DNA from: Caballeronia arationis
GTDB taxonomy: Bacteria; Pseudomonadota; Gammaproteobacteria; Burkholderiales; Burkholderiaceae
Direction: 5' to 3'
Length of the DNA: 64,000 nt
Assembly (NCBI RefSeq): GCF_001544975.2
Contig: NZ_FCOG02000003.1
Span: 165,521-229,520 of the forward strand
Position numbers and translations under genes: made by a program. The notes beneath the pieces are model-generated. The model made no database searches, had not been told where the DNA came from, and saw only the letters and a program-made list of their open reading frames with translations. Positions 1 through 9,189 of this stretch are shown here, in pieces; within the stretch, counting starts at the first letter, position 1; every line of letters begins with the position of its first letter.

Positions 1-1
1 G

Positions 2-1126
2 GTCGCATCGGTGCAGGCGGACGAAGCGGTGCCGCCCGACGCGGCGTCGACGCGCATGCGCGGCATCCTGCCCAAGGACAGCAGCGAGCAGTACGAGCTG
101 ACCTTCTGGGATTCGATCAAGGACAGCACCTATCCGAGCGACTACGAAGCCTATCTGAAGGCGTACCCGAACGGCCGGTTCGCGGCGCTCGCGAAGGCGC
201 GCATCGAGCGGCTGCGCGCCGCTGGCGCGAAGAGCGAAGCACCCGCCTCGCGTGCCGCGCCGTCCGTCGCAACACCCACACCGGCGCCTGCGCCTGCTCC
301 TGCCGCAAAGGCCAAGCCGGCGGTTCCGGTCGAAACGGCAAAGCCCGCGGCGCCAGCGCCAGCGACGCCGGCGACGCCCGCGCCGTCCGTCGCCGCGAAA
401 GCCGCGAGCGGCAGCGAGATCAAGGACTGCCCGAACTGCCCGATACTGATCCCGCTCGCGGCCGGCACGTTCACGATGGGCAGCAACTCCGACGACCCCG
501 CCGAAAAGCCGCCGCATCGCGTGGCGATCGCCCAGCCGTTCGCCATCGGCAAATACGAGGTCACCGTCGAGCAGTGGAACGCCTGCGCGGACGCAGGCGC
601 CTGCACGCGTATCGCTATCGATGGCAATCCGCCGAACAATTCACCAATGCGCAACGTCAGCTGGGACGACGCGCAGGTCTACGTGAAATGGCTGTCGAAG
701 GTGGGCGGCAAGGCGTACCGCCTGCCGACCGAGGCCGAATGGGAATATGCCGCGCGCGGCGGCACGTCGACCGTCTACTGGTGGGGCGACCAGATGAAGA
801 AAGGCAACGCGGACTGCAAGGACTGCGGCGATCCGTGGACGACCGAGAGCCCGGTCGCGGTCGGCTCGTTCGCGGGAAATCCGTATGGCCTCTTCGACAT
901 GAACGGCAGCGTCTGGGAATGGGTCGCCGACTGCTGGCACAGCTCCTACAAGTCCGCGCCCGCCGACGGCCGCGTCTGGGACGATCCCGCGTGCTCGGTG
1001 CGCGTGATACGCGGCGGATCGTGGCGCGAGGGCGCCGCGTACATGCAGTCTGCGACGCGCTTCAAGTACAGCGCCAGCGTGCGGCAGTCGCAAAACGGCT
1101 TTCGCGTAGCGCGGGACATGAAGTAA
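2..1126 (+). CDS. FGE-sulfatase (SUMF1/EgtB/PvdO) fold protein, 5' partial
   Basis: The frame is open from the left edge, so the true start lies outside the window. After a short SPOR/caspase-associated type segment (about residues 25-70, with [18 protein letters not shown]) comes an Ala/Pro-rich linker. From about residue 140 to the end there is a full formylglycine-generating-enzyme fold: [53 protein letters not shown] and GFRVARDM. The pair of active-site cysteines that follow GGSW in true FGE is absent here ([12 protein letters not shown]), so sulfatase activation is unlikely. In bacteria such proteins often carry an N-terminal caspase or kinase-linked domain, which may be what is missing upstream. 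The gene converges on a Ser/Thr kinase gene 37 bp away, and a shared signalling role is inferred from proximity only. Confidence 0.85.
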   Translation, partial: VASVQADEAVPPDAASTRMRGILPKDSSEQYELTFWDSIKDSTYPSDYEAYLKAYPNGRFAALAKARIERLRAAGAKSEAPASRAAPSVATPTPAPAPAPAAKAKPAVPVETAKPAAPAPATPATPAPSVAAKAASGSEIKDCPNCPILIPLAAGTFTMGSNSDDPAEKPPHRVAIAQPFAIGKYEVTVEQWNACADAGACTRIAIDGNPPNNSPMRNVSWDDAQVYVKWLSKVGGKAYRLPTEAEWEYAARGGTSTVYWWGDQMKKGNADCKDCGDPWTTESPVAVGSFAGNPYGLFDMNGSVWEWVADCWHSSYKSAPADGRVWDDPACSVRVIRGGSWREGAAYMQSATRFKYSASVRQSQNGFRVARDMK

Positions 1127-1163
1127 TCGTGCGATGCAAAAAAGCGCCGCGCGCGACGCCCGG

Positions 1164-3305
1164 CTAGTGCTTGCGCGCCTGCGTGCTGATCTGCACGATG
1201 TCGACCGCCACGTGGTCGCGGCCGTACTTACCGGCGAGTTGCGCAAGCCGCGCATCGACGGCGCGCAGATAGTCGGCCTTGGGTTCGCTGTCTGGGCGCA
1301 GTGAATCGAAGAGCGGCGCAGGCGTGATGAGCAGGACGATCAGTTCCGACCCGAACGGCTTGCCGACCACCCAGTCGCCCATCGTCCCGATGGTCGCGGT
1401 GTAGTGCGGCGGCGCCTGGTTGTCCTTCGCGCGCTCGTTCGGCAGGAGATGGACCACGGTGCCGTCGAGCTGGAAATAATCGACGTTGACATACGAATCG
1501 AAGCCCGGCGTCATGACGTCGACGATCAGCGGCTGGCCTTCGGTCAGCCGCGCGCCGGGCGCGCGCGAACGCAACGAAGCAGGCCGGCCCGTCTGATGGT
1601 TTGCCGTCCAGTACGGCCCGACAACTTTGAGGACGTCGCACTTGTCGTCGGCGACCGGCTGCACGCCGAGGTTGACCGTCTTCACGCCCGGGAGCGCACC
1701 GAGCACCTGCCTGAGACGCCCCATCCCGTAACGCTCCGACACGTAGCCCTGCACGTCGACGGTCTGGTCGTGGACCGTCGCGACGAGCGCCGAGCATGGC
1801 ACGGCGGCCAACGCCGGCATGACCGCATCGAGCGTGAGCGCTGGCGCTGGAACGGCCGCGGACGCCACGGCGGCTGAAGGCGCCGCGGGCGCCGAAGGCA
1901 CGACGGCCACGGCTGGTGCCGGAGGCGCCGCCGCCGGCACCACGACACTGCCCGCAACATCGGTTTCCTGCGCGCTTTTTGCGCCTTCCTGCTCGCTCCT
2001 CGACTGATCGTAGAAGTAGTAGCCGGCGCCCGCGACCACGGCCGCGGCCAGCGCCGCCGCGCCGAGCATCAGCTTCGGCTTGCCTTTCGATCCCGTCGCG
2101 GCGGCCGGCCGCTCCTCGGCAAGCTCGTCGGAAAATTGCGCGACGGTCGGCGTGCGCGCTTCGCGGTCGAACGACAGCGCCGCCTTGATCGCCCGCCATT
2201 GCTTGTTGCCGAGATCGTCGGGACGGGCGGCCTTCATGCCCGCGCTGCGCGCCTGTGTCGCGGGCACGCGGTCGAACGGGTGCTTGCCCGTCAGCAGTTC
2301 GTAGGTGATGCAGCCGAGCGCGTACACATCGTCGCGCGGATCGGGCTCGCGATGCTCCAGCATCTCCGGGCTCGCGTACGCGGGCGTGAGCGCGCCGAGG
2401 CTGCCGGGATCGAAGATGGTCGCTTCGGTTTCCTCTTCGGGCCGCTGGAACACGCGCGCGATGCCGAAGTCGATCACCTTCACTTCGGCCGTATCGGTGA
2501 GAAACACGTTGGCCGGCTTGAAGTCGCAATGCACGAAGCCGCGCTCGTGCGCGTAGGCGAGCGCGTTCGCCATGCCCTTGAAGATTGGGGCGACTTCCGC
2601 GAACGGCATGCCCTTGAAATTCGGGTTCCGAAGCAAGCGCGATAGCGGCTGGCCCGACAGATACTCCATCGTCAGATAGACGACCGAGCCGTCGCGGTCG
2701 AAGTCGTACACCGTGACGATATTTCGATGCGCGAGCGTCTGCGCCTTGCGCGCCTCGCGCTGCAACGCGATCAGCGATTTCGGGTTGCCGCGGAACTGCA
2801 GGTTCAGCACCTTGATCGCGACATAGGGCCGGCGGTCGGACGCCTCCAGCTTGCGCAGGTCGAGCGCCTTGTACACGGTGCCCATTCCGCCGATGCCGAG
2901 ACATTCTTCGAGCACGAAACGGCCGTTGAGCGTGTCGCCGACGCCTTTCACCTGATCCAGCTCGGCGACCACCTGACCATTGCCCGAAAAGGTCTGCCCC
3001 GACGAATGGCGCGGCGTGAAGCCCGCCGGCGTGGTCTGCACGCGGGTTTCGTCTGCGTTGTCGGGAGGGAGGGGATGGGCGTTGCGCTGAGGCGCCGAGA
3101 GCGATGCTTCGTCGATGCGACGCTTCACTGCCGCGTAGACGTCGGGCGGCAGCGGCCTGGCGGCGTGCACTTCATCGAGGATCGCGACGAGCTTCGAGTG
3201 CGGCTCGCGGGTGTCCGCCAGCGCGCTGTCGATCTCTGCCAAAAACGAGTCGCGCGACTGGTCGTCGCTGTGGAATGTACGAATCGCTTCTGAAAAGCTT
3301 GTCAT
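1164..3305 (-). CDS. Membrane-anchored Hanks-type serine/threonine protein kinase with C-terminal DUF4384-like region
   Basis: 713 residues from the ATG at 3305; an in-frame TTG at 3341 would add 12 residues but lacks a better ribosome site. The N-terminal ~120 residues are helical and unassigned. The kinase domain follows: glycine loop LGIGGMGTVYKA, VAIK lysine, catalytic loop HCDFKPANVF and VIDFG. The usual HRD arginine is Cys, so activation-loop control is probably unlike that of RD kinases. The middle has one transmembrane helix (LMLGAAALAAAVVAGAGYY), putting the kinase in the cytoplasm. An Ala/Pro-rich linker leads to a periplasmic part with a BON-like stretch (TVHDQTVDVQGYV) and a DUF4384-like C-terminus (GFDSYVNVDYFQLDG). 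Substrate unknown. It is convergent with the FGE-fold gene and divergent from the double-glycine peptides. Confidence 0.85.
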   Translation of the reverse strand: MTSFSEAIRTFHSDDQSRDSFLAEIDSALADTREPHSKLVAILDEVHAARPLPPDVYAAVKRRIDEASLSAPQRNAHPLPPDNADETRVQTTPAGFTPRHSSGQTFSGNGQVVAELDQVKGVGDTLNGRFVLEECLGIGGMGTVYKALDLRKLEASDRRPYVAIKVLNLQFRGNPKSLIALQREARKAQTLAHRNIVTVYDFDRDGSVVYLTMEYLSGQPLSRLLRNPNFKGMPFAEVAPIFKGMANALAYAHERGFVHCDFKPANVFLTDTAEVKVIDFGIARVFQRPEEETEATIFDPGSLGALTPAYASPEMLEHREPDPRDDVYALGCITYELLTGKHPFDRVPATQARSAGMKAARPDDLGNKQWRAIKAALSFDREARTPTVAQFSDELAEERPAAATGSKGKPKLMLGAAALAAAVVAGAGYYFYDQSRSEQEGAKSAQETDVAGSVVVPAAAPPAPAVAVVPSAPAAPSAAVASAAVPAPALTLDAVMPALAAVPCSALVATVHDQTVDVQGYVSERYGMGRLRQVLGALPGVKTVNLGVQPVADDKCDVLKVVGPYWTANHQTGRPASLRSRAPGARLTEGQPLIVDVMTPGFDSYVNVDYFQLDGTVVHLLPNERAKDNQAPPHYTATIGTMGDWVVGKPFGSELIVLLITPAPLFDSLRPDSEPKADYLRAVDARLAQLAGKYGRDHVAVDIVQISTQARKH

Positions 3306-3546
3306 CTGTGCGACTCGACGCGGCTCCAAATCGACCGACAATTCACTTGTCGTAACAAACTACATGTGCACGTTCGATACTAGCCTTCGCTCGCGCCTTT
3401 CGCAAATCTGGTTTTCGATCATCGACGGCTCGCATCCGTGTGTCGCACGCGATCCAACAGGTGAGCCGCGCCTGTTGGGCGCAAGCCGCCGGGCAATTCG
3501 TCGCCAGCCGCCCCGCCTTCCTCGCATCCTCGAAAATAATCCTTTG

Positions 3547-3564
3547 CTTTCAATCGCTTGAAAG
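3547..3564. promoter_or_regulatory. Perfect inverted repeat upstream of the sigma54-type promoter
   Basis: CTTTCAA-TCGC-TTGAAAG is an exact 7-bp inverted repeat around a 4-nt centre, 24 bp upstream of the -24 element at 3588. It lies in the 366-bp gap (3306-3671) between the kinase and the first double-glycine peptide. It could be an activator site, although enhancer sites for sigma54 usually lie farther upstream. The function is inferred. Confidence 0.4.
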
Positions 3565-3587
3565 TATTTTCGCTGTCCGCGCTCCGC

Positions 3588-3605
3588 TTGGCACAGGCCA
3601 TGCAT
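3588..3605 (+). promoter_or_regulatory. Sigma54 (RpoN) type -24/-12 promoter
   Basis: TTGGCACAGGCCATGCAT matches the RpoN consensus TGGCAC-N5-TTGCW closely: GG at 3590-3591 and GC at 3602-3603 are separated by exactly 10 nt. Its -12 element is about 70 bp upstream of the start codon at 3672, leaving room for a short 5' UTR. The rest of the 3306-3671 gap holds no gene I can support. Confidence 0.55.
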
Positions 3606-3671
3606 TTATCCCACCCGAGCAGACAGAATGCTCGACCAACCCGAAAGCCTTCCCTCTCCAGGAGCACCAAA

Positions 3672-3941
3672 ATGAAATCGCTGATGATCAAAGACCTCGC
3701 CAAGACCGAAGAACTCGACAGCCGCGCCATGTCGGCAGTGCGTGGCGGCAACTCTGCCTTCTTCATCCCGGGCTACGACTTCTCAAAGCTCGACGTGACC
3801 GTCAACACGCAGCAGCTGATCGGCCAGACGCAGAACGTTTCCAGCGCGAACGGCAACAACGCCGCATTCGTCAGCGACATCGATTCGAACGTCAAGCCGA
3901 TCCAGAAGGCGACCAACACGAACACGATCAACCTGTTCTGA
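3672..3941 (+). CDS. Small protein with 26-residue double-glycine leader (paralogue 1)
   Basis: 89 residues; ATG at 3672 preceded by CAGGAGCACCAAA. The first 26 residues form a bacteriocin-type leader: MKSLMIKDL, then ELDSRAM, SAVRGG, ending in Gly-Gly. The predicted 63-residue mature part has no cysteine, is rich in Asn, Gln, Ser and Val, and ends in Leu-Phe. Leader length, the hydrophobic-x-Asp-Leu motif, the LDxxAM motif and the terminal GG are all shared with the genes at 3994 and 4492. GG leaders are normally cleaved during export by C39-peptidase ABC transporters, and none is encoded in this window. Function unknown: bacteriocin-like, signalling or self-assembling roles are all possible. 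It is the first gene of a two-gene unit with 3994. Confidence 0.85.
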   Translation: MKSLMIKDLAKTEELDSRAMSAVRGGNSAFFIPGYDFSKLDVTVNTQQLIGQTQNVSSANGNNAAFVSDIDSNVKPIQKATNTNTINLF

Positions 3942-3993
3942 GCGCGGCTCGAACCTCGCCCACCACCACAGCACGCACGCCAGGAGAACCAAC

Positions 3994-4263
3994 ATGTCGT
4001 CCATCATGATCCAGGACCTTCATCACAGCCAGGAACTCGACCGCCACGCGATGTCGTCCGTTCACGGCGGCGCTTCGCTCGCGCAAGGCGGCTTCGGCCC
4101 GTTCGCGAACGTCAACGTCAACGTGAACCAGAACATCCAGCAATACCAGAACGTGCAGGTCGCTGCACTGAACAACAGCGTGATCGGTCCCAATTTCGTC
4201 GCACCGCGCTTCGACGTCAACCCGGAACAGATCGGCGCGGCGAACGCCACGGTGTTGTTCTGA
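3994..4263 (+). CDS. Small protein with 26-residue double-glycine leader (paralogue 2)
   Basis: 89 residues; ATG at 3994 with CAGGAGAACCAAC in front, 52 bp after paralogue 1 and without an intervening terminator, so cotranscribed. The leader (MSSIMIQDL, ELDRHAM, SSVHGG) aligns without gaps to its neighbours. The 63-residue core, the same length as in paralogue 1, contains alternating Val/Asn (NVNVNVNQN), then QQYQNVQV, and also ends in Leu-Phe. The alternating pattern could form beta strands, so an amyloid- or fibre-forming peptide is possible, but this is inference. No cysteines, so no disulfide-type bacteriocin. A strong hairpin terminator follows at 4298. Confidence 0.85.
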   Translation: MSSIMIQDLHHSQELDRHAMSSVHGGASLAQGGFGPFANVNVNVNQNIQQYQNVQVAALNNSVIGPNFVAPRFDVNPEQIGAANATVLF

Positions 4264-4297
4264 GAACGCCATAGCGCCGCCGGTTTTCCGGCGACCC

Positions 4298-4335
4298 GGC
4301 CGTTCGCGACCTGCCAAGGTCGCGAGCGGCCTTTC
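4298..4335 (+). terminator. Intrinsic terminator after the two-gene peptide unit
   Basis: A 15-bp stem (4298-4312 pairing with 4317-4331, one mismatch) with a 4-nt loop GCCA is followed by CTTTCG. It lies 35 bp after the stop of paralogue 2 and separates it from paralogue 3. Confidence 0.6.
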
Positions 4336-4374
4336 GCCGTTTCATGCGTTGTGGCCGGACGTGGGGTCGCGCCG

Positions 4375-4403
4375 GTCACAACCGCGGACGGATTGCCTAT
4401 ACT
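4375..4403 (+). promoter_or_regulatory. Possible sigma70 promoter for the third double-glycine peptide
   Basis: GTCACA (4375-4380) and TATACT (4398-4403) are spaced 17 bp apart, about 90 bp ahead of the ATG at 4492. The -10 is good and the -35 matches TTGACA at 4 of 6 positions. No GG-N10-GC sigma54 signature was seen here, so this gene may be controlled differently from the first two. Confidence 0.35.
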
Positions 4404-4491
4404 GGGTGCGTGCAGTGTTCCGGCATCCGTGCGCTTCGTAGCGTGACCCGTCGTCACGCCGGTTTCGACTCCGAACCTTCAGGAAAATGTC

Positions 4492-4710
4492 ATGGCCGTC
4501 ATCGTCATCAAGGATCTATCGGACAGTGTGCTTCTCGACCGCGAAGCAATGACCGCAATCGTCGGCGGTTCGCGGACCGGCGCGCACCAGGGTTTTCGCG
4601 CGCGTCCCGCCGTGAACGCAAACCGTCTCTCCAACTATCCGGGCGTCTCGGTGCAGAACGTGCCGGCCGCGCCACCCGGGCCGTTTCGCAAGAAGCTGGT
4701 TTCGAAGTAA
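4492..4710 (+). CDS. Small basic protein with 26-residue double-glycine leader (paralogue 3)
   Basis: 72 residues; ATG at 4492 after AGGAAAATGTC. The leader (MAVIVIKDL, LLDREAM, TAIVGG) has the same 26-residue length as the two upstream paralogues. The 46-residue core differs sharply: it is basic and proline-rich, with RARPAVNAN in the middle and FRKKLVSK at the end, and lacks the Asn/Val pattern and the Leu-Phe terminus. A conserved leader with divergent cores is the usual pattern of peptides sharing one export or processing system. It sits in its own transcription unit between two hairpin terminators. Core function unknown. Confidence 0.8.
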   Translation: MAVIVIKDLSDSVLLDREAMTAIVGGSRTGAHQGFRARPAVNANRLSNYPGVSVQNVPAAPPGPFRKKLVSK

Positions 4711-4729
4711 GTAGTCGGCAACACAGGTG

Positions 4730-4776
4730 AAGCGGTCCGCAATGCATCGAAGCCGATGCATTGCGGACCGCTTTTT
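4730..4776 (+). terminator. Very long perfect-stem terminator
   Basis: A perfect 20-bp stem (4730-4749 with 4754-4773) closed by the 4-nt loop AAGC runs into TTTTT. It ends the transcript of the third double-glycine peptide, and it faces the end of the lhr region transcribed from the other strand. Confidence 0.75.
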
Positions 4777-4845
4777 GGCGTCTTGCGCATAGGTTTTGGC
4801 TTCTGGCGTCTTCGGCGCCGGCTTTGCCGACACAGCCGATGGCGT

Positions 4846-5823
4846 TCAGTGCGGCAAGGCTGCGCCCGCGGTCGTCCCCGAAAGCCCGGTCAATCCGCCG
4901 ATCGAACGCGCGCTGCGCTTCACGAGCTTCGAGCGCACCGTTTCGCGTTCCTCACCGTCGAGTTCCACCAGATAGCGCGTCTTGCCCGCGATCACCGCGC
5001 CGACCGGCACGCCGTCGCGGAACAGCAGGCGGTTGCCCGGCAGCGCGGGCACTTTCTCACCGGGCAAGAGCGTGCCGACGAGATTGAGCGGATCGACGGC
5101 GCTCACCGCGACGAAACTGCCATCGGGCGTCCGCTTGCGCATTTCGCGCAACAGCGGCACGGCTTCCGGCAGCGCGAACTGCTCGCCCGCGATGCCCGCG
5201 ACGAAGCGTCCGCCGCGAATCTCGCCGCGCGCCTCCAGCCGATGGAACACGCGCAGCAGATCGCGCCACGGCGGCAGCCAGTCGGCTTCGCGCTCCAGCA
5301 GCCGCCAGAACACGACGCCGTAGCGGCGCAACAGCACCATCGCGGCATGTTCGACGGCGTCGGGCGCGCCGTCCGCTTCGGTGCGGCGCAGAAGTGCCCA
5401 GCGCCCGGCGTCGTCCATGCCGCCGATGAACATGCCGCCCCGGCGCGGCCGCCGGCTGAACGCGTTGCGCTTCGCCGCCGGCGCGAGCAGCGCGCGCAGG
5501 CCGGCGAAGCTGTCGGCGTTCACGAGCCCGAGCGCGACCAGTTCGCCGAGCGCGGTCTCCAGTTCCGTGCGCAAAAGGCGTGTGTCGGCGAGCAGTTCGT
5601 CGAAGAACATCGCGCCGTGCGCCTTCAGCGCGTCGTGAACGAGCTGCGCGCGCGAGCTCATCTCCGGCGCCTCGCCCGGTCGCATCAGCGCGTTCCAGGC
5701 GGCGAGATGACGGCGCGGCAGAAGGACGATCGGCGTGCCGCGCACCGGGCCGCCTGCCGCGCGCGAGCGTCCGCCCGGCCGGCTCCAGACGACCTTGCCC
5801 GAGCGCGAGATTTCGTCGAGCCA
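4846..5823 (-). pseudogene. lhr: C-terminal part of Lhr helicase, cut off by an in-frame amber codon
   Basis: This stretch continues the lhr reading frame past the TAG at 5824-5826 without any frameshift: WLDEISRSGKVVW follows the stop directly, then LLPRRHLAAWNAL, and the frame stays open for 325 more codons to 4846. It encodes the Lhr-specific C-terminal domain, including FWRLLEREADWLPPWRDLL and RGEIRGGRFVAG. Nothing suggests independent translation: no ribosome site was seen near the first ATG-like start at 5745. Read-through of the amber would restore a protein of about 1447 residues, within the usual family length. Confidence 0.7.
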
Positions 5824-8800
5824 CTAGCCCGAGTAGTCCGCGATTCGCGCGGGCAACATCTCCTCTTCCCACGCGACGGCGGGAGCTTCGAAACCTTCCA
5901 GTTGCTCGACGACCGCGAGCAGCGCGTCGCGTCCTTCGCCGCGCGTGTCGGCGGAAAGATGCTGCCATTCGAATAAAAAGCGCATGAAGTCCTGCCGCTC
6001 GACCGGCTCGATCTCGCGACGCAGCCGACGCACCGTGTAGCGATGAATCCGCGCGAGCAAATGCCGCTCGCACCATTCATCGACGACGCCGGGCGTGAAG
6101 CGGCCGCGCAGCACGTAGCCTTCGGCTTCGAGCTTTGTCAGCGCGAGCGCCACCGCCGATGCGGGCAGCGTCAGCGCCCGGGCGATTGCCGGCACCGTCA
6201 GCGGACCGAATCCCGACAGCCGCGCGCGCACGATCTCGACGAGCGCGTCGTCTTCCGACCACGGATCGGTGTAGCCCTCGGGCGCGTGCAACGCGGGATG
6301 CATCGGCGCCTGCGGATAGACGGCGCGCACGCACATCAGGCGCTCGACCGGCACCCACAGCGCGTCATGCTCCGCGACGCGCAAGCGCGTGGCGCGCCCG
6401 GAATTCGCGAGCGCGTCGAGCCAGGCGGACCAGCCGTCGTTGCGCCCGGCCTCGGTTTCTGTCACGCACGCAAGGCTCATCAGCGCCTCGTGCATTTCGT
6501 CGGCGCCGCGCACGACGGGCCATGCTTCCTCGCGCACGCCTTCGATTGCCTCGGCGTCGAGCGCGCCGAGATCGTCTGCGGATTCCGGGTCGCTCCAGCG
6601 GCGCGCCAGCACGGCCTGCGTGCGGCGCTCTTCGAGCGGGGCGTCGTCGAGGAACGCGTACGGACGCGCCGACAGGATTTCAGCCGCCAGCGGCGAAGGC
6701 GCCGGCAGGTCGCGCGTCACGAGCCGCAGCTCGCCGTCCTCGATGCGCCGCAGGATCGCGAGCCATTGCTCGCTGTCCATCGCGTCGTGCAGACAGTCGT
6801 CGAGCGTCTGCTCGACGAGCGGATGTTCCGGCACGTCGCGCTCGCCGACGACGTTCTCCGCGCACGCCACCTGATCGGGAAAGATCGCCGCGAGCAGGTC
6901 CTCGCTTTTCATGCGCTGCAACTGCGGCGCGACCTTGCGTCCGCCCGCGTAGCGCGGCAGCGCGAGCGCGTTGGTCGCGTTCCAGCGCCAGCGCACGCCG
7001 AATAGCGGCGCGTCGAGCAGCGCCTGGATCAGCACGTGCTCCGCCGTGTTCGAGCGCAGGTAGCGCCACACTTCGTCGAGCGCGAAGCTGTGGCTGCGCG
7101 TGAGCGACAGCACGATCGCGTCCTCGGTCGCGGCGGCCTGCAGTTCGAAGTTGAAGGTGCGGCAGAAGCGCTTGCGCAGCGCGAGCCCCCAGGCGCGATT
7201 CACGCGGCTGCCGAACGGCGCGTGGATCACGAGCTGCGTGCCGCCGGATTCATCGAAAAAGCGCTCCATCACGAGGGTGTCCTGCGTCGGCAGGACCGTC
7301 AGCGCGGCACGCGCACGCGCCAGATATTCGACGATCTGCCGCGCCGCGTCCCGGTCGATGCCCGCCTCCGCCGCCAGCGACTCGACAGCGGCATCGAGCG
7401 GCGCCGCGCCTTTCTTGCCGAGCCACGTGTCGATCTGGCCGCGCATGCGCGCGATCGCGTGAGACAGTTCGTCGCTCCGGCCCGGCGCCTCGCCGAGCCA
7501 GAACGGGATGTTGGGCGGCTGGCCGTTCGCGTTCTCGACACGCACGCGCCCGCCCTCGATCCGCAAGATCCGGTACGACGTGTTGCCCAACTGGAAGATG
7601 TCGCCCGCGAGGCTTTCGACGGCGAAATCCTCGTTGACCGTGCCGATCTGCAAGCCCTGCGGCTCCAACAGCACGGCGAAATCGGCGTTGTCGGGGATCG
7701 CGCCGCCGGACGTCACCGCCGTCAGCCTGCCGCCGCGCCGTCCGCGCAGCGTGCCGCTCACCGCATCTCGATGCACATACGCACCGCGCGGACCGTGGCG
7801 GCTCGTAAAACCTTCCGCGAGCGAACGCACGACGGCGTCGAACTTCTCGCGCGCGAGCGTCGCGTAGGGATACGCGCGGGTGAAGCGCTCGAAGAGCGCG
7901 TCCTCGCTCCACTCGCGACACGACACCTCCGCCGTGATCTGCTGGGCGAGCACGTCGAGCGGCGCGCGCGGCACCGACAGCGCATCGAGTTCGCCGCGCC
8001 GCACACAGTCGAGCAGCGCCGCGCATTCGATCAGGTCGTCGCGCGAAGTCGGGAAAAGCCGCCCTTTCGGCATCCCGCCGACCTGATGCCCCGAACGCCC
8101 GACGCGCTGCAAGAACCCTCCGATCGACCCCGGCGAGCCGATCTGGCAAACGAGTTCGACATCGCCGATATCGATGCCCAGTTCCAGCGAAGCGGTGGCG
8201 ATCAGCACCCGCAGTTCGCCGCGCTTCAGCCGCTGTTCGGCGTCCAGCCGGTGCTCGCGCGCGAGACTGCCGTGATGCGCCGCGACCGCCTCCTTGGCGA
8301 GCCGGTCGGTCAGATGGCGCGCGGCGCGCTCGGCCATCCGGCGCGTGTTCACGAACACGAGCGTCGTGCGATGCTGCGCGACGAGTTCGGTGAGACGGTC
8401 ATAGACGCGCTCCCACATGTCGTTCGACATGATGGCTTCGAGCGGCATCGGCGGAAGTTCGAGCGCAAGGTCGCGCGCGCGGACGTGTCCGACATCGACG
8501 ATCTCGCACGGCTCGCCCTCGCCCACGAGAAACTTCGAGACCAGCTCGATCGGCTTCTGTGTCGCGGACAAGCCGATGCGCACCGGTTTGCGCTCGCAGA
8601 GCGCATCGAGGCGCGCGAGGCTCAGCGCGAGGTGCGCGCCGCGCTTCGTGCCGGCGACCGCGTGAATCTCGTCGACGATCACGGTGCGCGTCGTGGACAG
8701 CATCGCGCGCCCCGAGTCCGAACCGAGCAGCACGTAGAGCGACTCCGGCGTCGTGACGAGGATATGCGGCGCGCGCTTCCTGACGGCGGCGCGCTCCTGC

Positions 8801-9189
8801 TGCGTGGTGTCGCCGGTGCGCACCGCCGCGCGAATCTCGACCGGCGGCAGGCCGAGCCGCGCGAGTTCGTCCGAAATGCCCGCGAGCGGCTCTTGCAGGT
8901 TCACGCGGATATCGTTCGACAGCGCCTTCAGCGGCGAAATGTAGACGATGCTCGTCTCGTCCGGCAGCGCCGCGCCGTGCGCGAGGCCGTCGCGCACGAG
9001 TTCGTCGATGGCGGCGAGAAACGCGGTGAGCGTCTTGCCGGAGCCGGTCGGTGCCGCGACGAGCGTCGAGCGGCGCGTGCGGATGAGCGGCCACGCGCGC
9101 GCCTGCGCGGCGGTGGCGGCCGGGAAATGGCGCTCGAACCAGTTGGCGACGGCAGGATGAAAATCGGCGACAGGGGAATGGTCGGTCAT
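5824..9189 (-). CDS. lhr: Lhr-type large ATP-dependent DNA helicase, truncated by amber codon
   Basis: 1121 residues from ATG 9189. Superfamily 2 helicase motifs are intact: Walker [10 protein letters not shown] near residue 45, VDEIH, GLSATQ, and in the second lobe ELGIDIG and QRVGRSGHQ. The winged-helix and Lhr-core domain follow. Family members act in DNA repair, unwinding forks and hybrids, and are usually 1400-1550 residues. Here the frame stops at TAG (5824-5826) after ARIADYSG, and the missing C-terminus lies immediately downstream in the same frame. A CAG-to-TAG change would be enough. The retained part could still act as an ATPase/translocase, but oligomerising C-terminal functions would be lost. 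Sequencing error cannot be excluded. Confidence 0.8.
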   Translation of the reverse strand: MTDHSPVADFHPAVANWFERHFPAATAAQARAWPLIRTRRSTLVAAPTGSGKTLTAFLAAIDELVRDGLAHGAALPDETSIVYISPLKALSNDIRVNLQEPLAGISDELARLGLPPVEIRAAVRTGDTTQQERAAVRKRAPHILVTTPESLYVLLGSDSGRAMLSTTRTVIVDEIHAVAGTKRGAHLALSLARLDALCERKPVRIGLSATQKPIELVSKFLVGEGEPCEIVDVGHVRARDLALELPPMPLEAIMSNDMWERVYDRLTELVAQHRTTLVFVNTRRMAERAARHLTDRLAKEAVAAHHGSLAREHRLDAEQRLKRGELRVLIATASLELGIDIGDVELVCQIGSPGSIGGFLQRVGRSGHQVGGMPKGRLFPTSRDDLIECAALLDCVRRGELDALSVPRAPLDVLAQQITAEVSCREWSEDALFERFTRAYPYATLAREKFDAVVRSLAEGFTSRHGPRGAYVHRDAVSGTLRGRRGGRLTAVTSGGAIPDNADFAVLLEPQGLQIGTVNEDFAVESLAGDIFQLGNTSYRILRIEGGRVRVENANGQPPNIPFWLGEAPGRSDELSHAIARMRGQIDTWLGKKGAAPLDAAVESLAAEAGIDRDAARQIVEYLARARAALTVLPTQDTLVMERFFDESGGTQLVIHAPFGSRVNRAWGLALRKRFCRTFNFELQAAATEDAIVLSLTRSHSFALDEVWRYLRSNTAEHVLIQALLDAPLFGVRWRWNATNALALPRYAGGRKVAPQLQRMKSEDLLAAIFPDQVACAENVVGERDVPEHPLVEQTLDDCLHDAMDSEQWLAILRRIEDGELRLVTRDLPAPSPLAAEILSARPYAFLDDAPLEERRTQAVLARRWSDPESADDLGALDAEAIEGVREEAWPVVRGADEMHEALMSLACVTETEAGRNDGWSAWLDALANSGRATRLRVAEHDALWVPVERLMCVRAVYPQAPMHPALHAPEGYTDPWSEDDALVEIVRARLSGFGPLTVPAIARALTLPASAVALALTKLEAEGYVLRGRFTPGVVDEWCERHLLARIHRYTVRRLRREIEPVERQDFMRFLFEWQHLSADTRGEGRDALLAVVEQLEGFEAPAVAWEEEMLPARIADYSG

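Noticed and set aside
4756..5976. 406-codon plus-strand frame opposite the lhr C-terminus
   Set aside because: Arg/Ala-rich antisense shadow of the helicase frame.
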